This document shows positions 56,150 to 64,000 of a stretch of 64,000 nucleotides of DNA, piece by piece; positions within the stretch are counted from its first letter, which is position 1; every line of letters starts with the position of its first letter. Below the pieces are notes generated by a model that saw only the letters and a list, made by a program, of their open reading frames with translations, made no database searches and was not told the origin of the DNA. The stretch is from Cryptomeria japonica (Eukaryota; Streptophyta; Pinopsida; Cupressales; Cupressaceae), in assembly GCF_030272615.1 (NCBI RefSeq), contig NC_081413.1:444377038-444441037 (forward strand), in the 5' to 3' direction. Both the position numbers and the translations under genes were made by a program.

Positions 56150-58223
56150 TTTTTAATTCCTTTTCTTTTTCCTTCTGATTTTTTTACTGTCACTTCCATC
56201 CTCCGAGTCAAATGCCCTCGCCCTTTTCTTTCTTCTTGTTTTTTCATACTCATTGTCATGCTTTGAATTATTTTTCTTTCTTGGTGACTCCTTACTGCTC
56301 TCACTATCAGTTTCACTCTTAGAAACTGAGTCTGATGTATCAGAATCTGACAAACCTAATGAACTAGAAGAATTATCATTAGAGGTAGATTCATCTGACT
56401 CAGGAATAGACTTTTGCTGCTGCATTACAAGCCTTGGCATATTCTTCAAATACTCACATAAACTCTCAGTGATACCACCAAGACCAATAGAAGTAAAGAA
56501 ATTGATAGAAAACCATTAATTTTTGGGATTGTCCTTTGGAAAAATTGAATCAAAAGACTCCTGCATTGTTGGATCGTTCAACCTTTCATTAAGCAACAAT
56601 ATACCAAGTTGTTTTGCCAGCTCCTGGAAGAGAATCTTTATAAAAATACGGGAAGAGGAAGTAGTATCTTTCTTTGTCAGACGTATATAAGCAAGATAAT
56701 GCCATGGAAGAGCATCTGTGCCAAGTAAGTGGGCAAAAAACTTTGCAACATTACGCAGTTTATTTGTTTCGAGTTTGTGTATCATAGAATACTGTTGTAC
56801 AAAACACTTATCAAAAAATTCCTCATACATTTTATTGATCATACAAAATCTTTGCCCAAGAAGACCATAATAATGAAGGTATGTTCTATCTTGACTGCAA
56901 CATTCTAACAGCATGATGCATAATTCCATCTCTTGACCAGGTTCAAGCTTGATCTTTAGTAGCTTATGACCAGCTTCCTCAAAATCAACACTTGACATGA
57001 TTGTCAAATAAATTGTACATCTTAAATTGATCAAGTTTGTCTCTGTCTCATCCTGTATTCTCAGTGCTTCCTCACCTTCCTCTTCATCATCATAATCATC
57101 ATCTGAATCATCACCTGAATCATTCTCCCCTTCTACTTCATCTAAAGAAGCATCTCCAAGGATATCTTTCTTTAGTTTTTCATAGGTTGCCTCATGCTCT
57201 AAGAAATCAGGATCTGGCTTGAAAACATCCAAACCAGCTTCTTGATCAAGTTCATCTTCTAGGAAAACTTCATGTGTTAACTGATCTTCTTGCTCTACAA
57301 GGTCCAATTCTGGATGCATAGGTTGATGACCCTAAACTTAGCTTTCCGAATTGCAAAAAGGACTTCAATTAAAAACTGTACTCATTTGTCAATTTCCCCC
57401 TCATGGAGAATACCTCTAAATCTTTCAAAAATCCCATAGAGACCTTTGGGTGAAAGGTCTTGCAACAAAGAACCACATTCTTTCATGAATCCAACAACAA
57501 CCTCTACATTGTCATCTGTGGGGTTCTCTAGTAAAAGGGTTAGAAGTTCCAAGGCAATGATCTCATGTGCAACTTGTTGATTCACTAAACGAGCTATGAA
57601 TTTGGCTGCAACTATCAACATGTGCTTGTCATTGCATTTGTATACCCTCTGAAGCTGCAAAATAATTCTTCACAAAAGTAGATTGCCAACTTCAGGAAAT
57701 TTTGTATTTACGACAACAACCAATGCAGCAAAAACATCTGTAAATCCAGGGGATGCCATTTGGGATTTCATACAAGACCTACAAAATAGACCTCTCCCAC
57801 AGATGAGATTCTCTGCAAACAACTCTAGAATGATGTATTTATCTTGTTTACTAACCCAGTGATACTCTTCCGAAGGGCATCCCATGTCATGCGTTTGTAT
57901 TCCACACTGCTCTTGTCTTCCACATCTTTCATCATTTGAGCCAGCTTAAATGGGGGAGTGTAAACACCCCCACTTCTTCCAACACCCTTCTTAGCTCCTC
58001 TTACAACACCTTCGCCATTCCCATTATGAGATGGGGTAGACAGAACACCAGAAGTTTTCACTTCCACTGCCTCTCCATCCCTCTTGTTTCCAGAAGCCCC
58101 TTTACCACTTAATTCGTACTTATTTCTATACATAAACCCATCAGGAAGCATCAGTTTTTGCATATAAGCTCGCCCAAATATTTTCCAGTTATTTTTCATC
58201 AAGATTCTCTCAAGAGCTGGCAA
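56150..58223 (-). pseudogene. CWC22: CWC22 pre-mRNA-splicing factor, apparently intronless, disabled copy
   Basis: CWC22 recruits eIF4A3 to the spliceosome for exon-junction-complex loading. The copy starts in a variable basic region, then GGVYTPPFKLAQMMKDVEDK and EYKRMTWDALRKSITGLVNK (58000-57830) lead into the MIF4G domain (LFCRSCMKSQMASPGFTDVF, VNQQVAHEIIALELLTLLLE, LQDLSPKGLYGIFERFRGIL; to ~57380). Next come an acidic linker with PELDLVEQEDQLTHEV, the MA3 domain (DFEEAGHKLLKIKLEPGQEM, YSMIHKLETNKLRNVAKFFA, TDALPWHYLAYIRLTKKD; about 57000-56520), and a Ser/Asp/Lys-rich tail (56449-56153). Breaks: a small deletion and stop after NKINT (~57827), stops at ~57670, ~57382 and 56516, and a frameshift near 57320. 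No intron is visible over 2 kb, which suggests a retrocopy. Confidence 0.9.
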
Positions 58224-58229
58224 ATTTGG

Positions 58230-59590
58230 CTTCCATACTTTAATTCTGTTTTCTCAAAGGACAATCCTAAAGATCCATGCATTGCAAACAATGTTTTACA
58301 CCTTTGTTGGTTTTGGTGGCATCACAGAGACTTTACATCAATAAATAAAGAACATGCCAATGCTTTTAATGCAGTAGTAGAAGTCTATCTCTTATTCAAT
58401 ATCTCTAGTGAAACCCCCATGATCTTTTGTTGGAGTAGAATTTGTTATATTCTAGAAAGGGTCTTGTCCTTTATTGATGGAATATTCATCTACCTCAAGA
58501 AATAACTGTTCTTTTCTCCAACAAGAAGTGGAACTAAATGAAGATCTAGCACCATGAAATGAATCCTCAAAAGGATTACTATAGTTAGTTTTGGTAGATA
58601 ATGATCTGGGTACAATACTAATGTGGCTTTAGGAAACATTATGTACTAGCTTAGCATACTCTAACAACTTTGGTGTGACATGCTATATCCAATTAAGTCT
58701 CCATCGGTATCTCTATTGTGTTTATGGATTGGGATTGAATGTACTCTTTTTATACACAGATTTTACTTTCAATTGAGGTGGTTTGTATGTACTTGTCTTT
58801 CGATTGTATCCCTATTTCAAGAATTTCTTCTATCAACAAATCATTTGTTGTAAGTTGTACAAGTGGAGGCTTGAACATGCCTTCCATGCTAGCCTTGTTG
58901 ATACGTTCAACACCATCTTGTGCAACAAATCTGTAGAACTCCACTATTTCATTGAAGAGTGAGTAGTAGGGACAATCTAGGACACTTACAGAGGTTTTGC
59001 AAGAGAGATAAATAGACCTAAATATTATATCTTAATAATGATCAATAGGTAAATAGATAAGAAACTCTCAATATCAAAATGACTTTCTCAATTGTCTTTA
59101 CTAGAAATGGATAGATCTGCTAATAATGGCTTTATGACTATATGTCAACTTTAGAATCAATCCAAGAAGAGTTAGAACTAATATGCGATATCTAGATTTA
59201 TGATCTCTATAATATAACAATCCCAAATTATGTTTCCACGCATCTATACCACAACACAAACATCATGTTAGTGTTTAGCCATAGCAATTGATATCCTAAT
59301 TATAGAATGTGAAATATGCACATAACTATGAATAAAGAATAAGAAAAACAAAGAAAGATGCTTATTGCAAACATAAATGACTAATGGACAAGAATTGAAT
59401 TCATTGTAGATAGTTTTGAATATCAAATTCACTTATTTGTGTGCATTTAGTAACTCATGTACTTGTGGCCAACCATTTATCTCTTTCATAAATTAAACAC
59501 TTATTAATAACATTAAATGGACGAGTAATTATGTTTTAGTTGAAATTGAAAATAAAATATTTTATTTCAGGACAACTCACACTATTCCCT
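58230..59590. other. no recognisable gene inside the CACTA element
   Basis: AT-rich sequence between the CWC22 and PPR fragments. The 64-codon minus frame at 58750-58944 (MEFYRFVAQDGVERINKASM) looks protein-like, but I cannot place it. Confidence 0.45.
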
Positions 59591-59639
59591 ATCATATTTT
59601 AGACTCTTGGTTTTGTTAGTAGTGGTTTGATGTATTTGG

Positions 59640-60556
59640 AGCTGATCATTGCATTTCTTTAGTTACGTTTACTAGCGTACTCCCAGCCTGTGCCAAAATG
59701 GGAGCTTTGGAACAGGGTATGGACATCCATCAAAGCATAAAAGATAGAGGAATTTTGTCAAATGTACTTGCAACTGCTCTGTTAGACATGTATGAAAAAT
59801 GTGGAAGCATAGACAAGGCACGAGAACTGTTTGATGGATTGCCTAAAAGAAATGTGGTTTCCTAGACTGTAATGATTGCCGGATATGCACAAAATGGATT
59901 TGTTGAGAAGGCTTCAAGCAAATGCAATCAGCAGGTGTAAAGCCAAATTCCACGACCATTGCTACTATCCTCCTAGCCTATTCCAAAATGGGAGATTTGG
60001 AATAGGGTATGGACATTAATCGAAGCATAAAGGATAGAGGAATTTTGTCAGATGTTGTAGTTGCAACTGCCCTGGTAGACATGTATGCAAAATGTGGAAG
60101 CATAGACAAGGCACATTAACTGTTTGATAGAATGCCTGAAAGAAATATTGTCTCATGGACTACAATGATTGTTGGATATGCACAAAATGGATTTGTCAAA
60201 AAGGATTTAGACACTTTTAAGCAAATGAAATTGGCAGGCATAAAGCCAAATTCCACAACCTTTGCCAACATCCTCCCCACCTATGCAAAATGGGAGCTTT
60301 GGAACAGGGTATGGACATCCATCAAAGCATAACCGATAGAGGAATTTTGTTAGGTGTTGTACTTGCAAATGCCCTGCTTGACATGAATGCAAAATGTGGA
60401 AACATGGACAAGGCTCGTGAATTGTTTGATACGATGTCGCAAAGAGATGTGATCTCATGTGAACAATCAACATGCACGTATACAGGAGGAAGGGATTGCT
60501 GCTACAAAATTGAAAGCTCACTCCTCAATCACAGTTCTATGGTTTTACAAGATTGA
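59640..60556 (+). pseudogene. PLS-type pentatricopeptide repeat gene fragment, three duplicated blocks
   Basis: PPR proteins bind organellar RNA. Three ~300-bp blocks begin at about 59690, 59983 and 60286, each with KMG(A/D)LEQGMDI(H)(Q/R)SI, DRGIL...DVV(V)ATALVDMYAKCGS, DKARELFD-MP-RNVVSWT-MIAGYAQNGF and QM--AGIKPNSTT. Stops and frame shifts are frequent: the open pieces are 60132-60332 and 60290-60556. The fragment has no N-terminus. Orientation is opposite to CWC22 and the transposase. The high mutual similarity of the blocks suggests duplication within the fragment, or an ancestral gene with very similar repeats. Confidence 0.85.
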
Positions 60557-60599
60557 CCAATTTGCATTAAAAACTAGGGCAATTAACCACCACATGTAT

Positions 60600-60964
60600 A
60601 TTTTTTGCAACATGAAATTAAAAACTAGGGCAATTTGAATCTACCTCCTGCATGGGATTGCAAGTAATGCCACAAATGCCTTCGATGCAGGTTTGATGTT
60701 CTTGGGGGCTGAAGTCACCACGGATGCCTATGCGGGATCGCAATGCACAAATGAATTCCCCTCTTTTTTTTTTCTAAGTAATGGCCATTGTCGTTGGAAT
60801 TATGATGAACTTGAGAACTTTTTTGAAAAAAAGAAAATTCTCATTGCTAATACCTTCTTCGTTGAAACCAAATGGCAAATTTTTGTCGGAATTATGATGA
60901 ATTCGGGCATTTTTTCAAAAAAAAATCAAATTTGGCCACAATATACCTTCTCCGTCAGAAACCT
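60600..60964. promoter_or_regulatory. CACTA right subterminal region
   Basis: gtcgttggaattatgatgaa (about 60789) and gtcggaattatgatgaattc (about 60887) are subterminal-type repeats; tctccgtcag and cagtcgga lie close to the end. CpG density is lower than at the left end. This would be the 5' side of the transposase transcript. Confidence 0.5.
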
Positions 60965-60995
60965 CAGTCGGAAATCTAGTCCAAATTTATTAGTG
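60965..60995. repeat. CACTA right terminal inverted repeat
   Basis: cagtcggaaatctagtccaa, ending ttattagtg, followed by the TSD cca. Confidence 0.85.
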
Positions 60996-60999
60996 CCAA

Positions 61000-63900
61000 G
61001 TGTTGATGCATATGCAATTAGGTACTATTTTTGGGTTTTTCCTAAGTAGTTTCCTTTTATATTTTGTTGTGTTAGCTATTGAAAGAACCATCAATGTTCA
61101 TTTTTATGTCTTGGTCCATTTTCTTAGTTTGTTCCAAGTCTTCTATGTCTCTTACATAATGTATAGTAAAAGTCTACTTTTCTTAAATTATTAGTAGGTA
61201 AATATCCCATAGAGGCCATCAGAGATGTTGATATTTATGCCATATTGGCTTAACTTGTTTCCTAAAAAAATATTTATAAATTTTTATTCATTCATTGGTT
61301 ATAATTCTCAAGGATATTTTAAGTCATTTTTAATAGTCCATAAATTACTTGTAAAAAATCCTAGGCATTATCTTAGGCATGAAAGGAAAATTATATATAT
61401 AAAAAATAAAAATTAAGTTCTTACACCAAAAGGAAAAATATTTAAAGCTTCATCCTTTTATAAGTTTTAGGTTTGAATGACACATTGCATGAGGATGAGT
61501 TTATGGTTTTCTAATATTTGGCATTGAGGAAGTTTAAGGAGGTTTCATTCATTGTGTGAAACCAACACTTGGTTTATCTAAGAGTTATCTACATTATGGA
61601 AGGTGCAAATATGTTATTTTAGTTCTGGAGGTTGATCATAAATCTCAAGTCTACACCTCACATTTTGCTCCTATTATTGATTCAACTAGTGTAGACAAAT
61701 TTTAGGAGATTAACTATGGCCATTAGAATTTTGGAGTGCTTTCCAATTATGATATTATAGAGAAGTTCTAATATTCCATCTCCTTCATCAACCATTGCAT
61801 TTTATAATCCTAATGTTTCTATAGTTTGGGCTCCTTATGATTCAATGCAACATGACACACATTATCTATTATAAATGGCTTGATGAGATAATAAATTCAC
61901 ATATATTGTAGGTTTCTTTATGGAGTCCTACATTTTAAATTTGGGAGACACCATTGCTCACATTCATCTTCTCTTTTATGGAGTGATTCTTCTTTAGTTG
62001 TCGCAAGAGAACAATCTAACCCTCTTGTTAAATCTTTGCATGATCATTATTTTGATTTTGACATGACTATGGATATGACAACATTTGGAGGGGGTCTCTA
62101 TCTTAAAATTAGGTATCTTTGACATTGGATAGTGTCCTACATCAGTTTCTATGAGATTCTAGATTGTCATATTTAGGAGTGTGGCCTAGAACACCATATT
62201 AGATGGTGATAGATTTCAACATCAACATGGAGAAAGTTGAGCATACTTTAGAGACGTCACATTTTATCCTTCTTCCCTCATCACCCTTTCAACAACAGGA
62301 AGGCATCCTACATAACATCTTCACTTTGTTTCTTCCTAAGGGAAGGAACATTATTTTCCAATATTAGATCTTTGTCAACATTAAATTTCAAGAATCTGCC
62401 ATCATTACAGGAGACTCTATATTGAGGGGGCTTGCATTATCTCTCTTCTTACACTTTCTTATGGGGGAATTTTTCCTAATATATGGGATTTTGTTGATCT
62501 CATGATTCATTTAGAGAATTTTTATTTTCATCTCTCTTTTGGGGATGAGTTTTGTGCCACTTGGTTTTCTTCTTTTCTTTATTAGTGAAATATGACATTT
62601 CATTTGTGCATGGTTACCTAATATTTGCTAGTACCTAAAACCAATATTGCGTCTAATATTATTTTTATTTGTGTAAATTCTTCCTAAGTTGCACTTAAAG
62701 GTGGAATAACATTTAATTTGTAATTTTCATTTGGTAGTGATCTTAATCTTAGTCTAGGTGAAGAGGTGATATTTTGGTGGCTCATTTTAAGGGTGTTATA
62801 TCCATTGTTGAAGGCTTATAATTGCACACTTATTATTTGTAACAATTTTTTTATTTAAATACTATTCATAATTGCATATTATGTTTTTTATAAATACAGG
62901 GTTTCTTTTACTTAGAAAAGTATTCAAATTTATGCAAAAAAAATAATCAATTAGAAAAAACAACAAATTTGTAAACATCTTCTGAATGGAATCAAAAGCA
63001 AGTGTTATAATATTTGTACTACCTATGATAATCCATTTGGTTCATTTTTTGTACTAAATTGTAAAGTATTACTTTTTAGTTTCAAATAGATAATCGTATG
63101 TATTATATTATAAATTGCCACAATCTAAAGAGAAGTAAATACTAAATTAAGTGGGGTGTATTTGTGTTATGTTTTTGTTTTCACTTCCATATTATTTCCA
63201 CTTGTGGTACCTATAATCTCTATGTCAAATAAGTGTGTTCACTACTTCAAATATTCTTGTCACATGTATCCTTATCTAGAAGTATTTTTGTCATTCTATC
63301 CTTTAGATACATCCAATATTTTGATAAATAAATCTTATATGCCTATTTATGGAAGAGGGATTATTGAGATAGGTAAGGGTTATATCCATAATAACTTGTT
63401 CATTCTAGACTAGGCCAAATTTCTTATTTTCGTATAGAATCTCATTGATAAAAGGAAGATAGTTGAGCTTTGAGCTGCTTCAATGACTATTTGAGATTCA
63501 AAAAGAAGAGAGATTATTATAGTTTGTGACATTGATCATTTATATTATGTTTACACCTTCTCTCACTTTGCACCAAATGATTCATTCTTGATTTTTTTCT
63601 TCTTCATCTAATATTTACATTTCGTCTCCTCCACCATCGCCTATTGCTACTTTATCCTTTTATGTTTCTTTTTTGAGATATTTTAGTGACCTTGTTCACT
63701 TCATTGTGACTAATTTCTACTTCATTTAGACTAATTTCAACTAGACATCTCTTTTTGTTAGAGTTTTTCATTTTGGATCTAGATCTAACTCTTGAGGATC
63801 TTTTATGTCTCATTAATATAAGTTCTTTGGTTCATGAACTTCTTAGAAAATCAAAGTTATAAGACTATTCACAAAGAGCATACACAGATTGATTTTTGTA

Positions 63901-64000
63901 GGAAATCACATTGAGCATTTGAGTAGAAACTAGATAATTTATCCTCTCTAGTGTGGCCTTCTAGTCATCTTTCTTTTCTCTTTTTTGAGGGACATTTTTG
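61000..64000. other. no recognisable gene; possible retroelement decay
   Basis: The text 'taagttgcacttaaaggtgg' near 62680 recalls the polypurine tract of the 20371-24233 element, hinting at a related decayed LTR element, but I cannot define LTRs. The 85-codon frame at 63156-63413 matches nothing known. Confidence 0.4.

Larger units (their letters stand above)
47186..60995 (-). mobile_element. CACTA (En/Spm) DNA transposon, 13.8 kb, TSD CCA
   Basis: The left end begins CACTAGTACATTCGGAGCTG and the right end, reverse-complemented, begins CACTAATAAATTTGGACTAG. Over 31 bases 24 match, and both share gatttccgac. Both ends are flanked by CCA (47183-47185 and 60996-60998), the 3-bp TSD expected for CACTA elements. 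A tnp2-type transposase and a TNPA-type gene lie on the minus strand between them. The right third contains host gene fragments. Transposase frames carry stops, so this copy is not autonomous now. Confidence 0.85.

Noticed and set aside
61000-64000. Several 60-85-codon frames at the right end
   Set aside because: AT-driven, no motifs, no repeat in the window to support them.
1-64000. tRNA, rRNA or snRNA genes
   Set aside because: Reading by eye I saw only tRNA-derived primer-site complements in LTR elements, no complete tRNA or rRNA sequence; a covariance-model scan was not possible.

Overview
This window looks like repeat-dominated nuclear DNA from a seed plant with a very large genome, most likely a gymnosperm (conifer). 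The reasons are AT-rich sequence, nested and decayed LTR retrotransposons, a long plant L1-type LINE, a CACTA (En/Spm) DNA transposon with plant tnp2 and TNPA-type genes, plant-type tRNA-iMet primer sites, and fragments of a land-plant PLS-type PPR gene and of the splicing factor CWC22. I see no intact host gene. Organism and element names come from reading the sequence by eye; no database search was run.

Layout. 1-5150: a ~772-bp tandem repeat with ~145-bp subrepeats, split by a 3.6-kb Ty3/gypsy-type LTR element (579-4187) that carries only gag and protease. 5756-7070: a decayed gypsy gag/protease on the minus strand with its primer site. 8225-9766: a probable LINE-derived piece ending in repeated hairpin-like tails. 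11573-12478 and 17944-18905: two paralogous segments, each with a possible 172-nt first exon; the second runs into a 5-copy, 191-bp minisatellite. 13177-14157: a short LINE copy with a perfect 17-bp target-site duplication (TSD). 20371-24233: a non-autonomous LTR element (TSD GAAAA) holding a chain of inverted-repeat elements. 25324-33045: a Ty1/copia element on the minus strand with 1.5-kb LTRs and a largely readable pol. 33230-46763: an old Ty3/gypsy remnant (plus strand) with a 1.26-kb terminal-inverted-repeat (TIR) element and a 6.8-kb LINE inserted in it. 47186-60995: a 13.8-kb CACTA element with TSD CCA, containing tnp2 and TNPA-type genes, a long hairpin, and fragments of CWC22 and a PPR gene. 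61000-64000: nothing recognised.

The most interesting candidates are: (a) a LINE that carries a third, ~630-codon reading frame downstream of the RNase H end of ORF2, with an ORF3-like coding region also retained in the short LINE copy; (b) a hairpin-like 3' tail shared by three LINE-type copies; (c) the CACTA element that encloses CWC22 and PPR fragments and has tandemly similar small exons in its TNPA-like gene; (d) a strand-asymmetric ACCGAG hexamer repeated through the whole copia element in every reading frame; (e) the chain of alternating inverted-repeat units at 21169-22542. All coding copies seen carry stops or frameshifts, apart from the 759-codon copia IN-RT segment, which is open.
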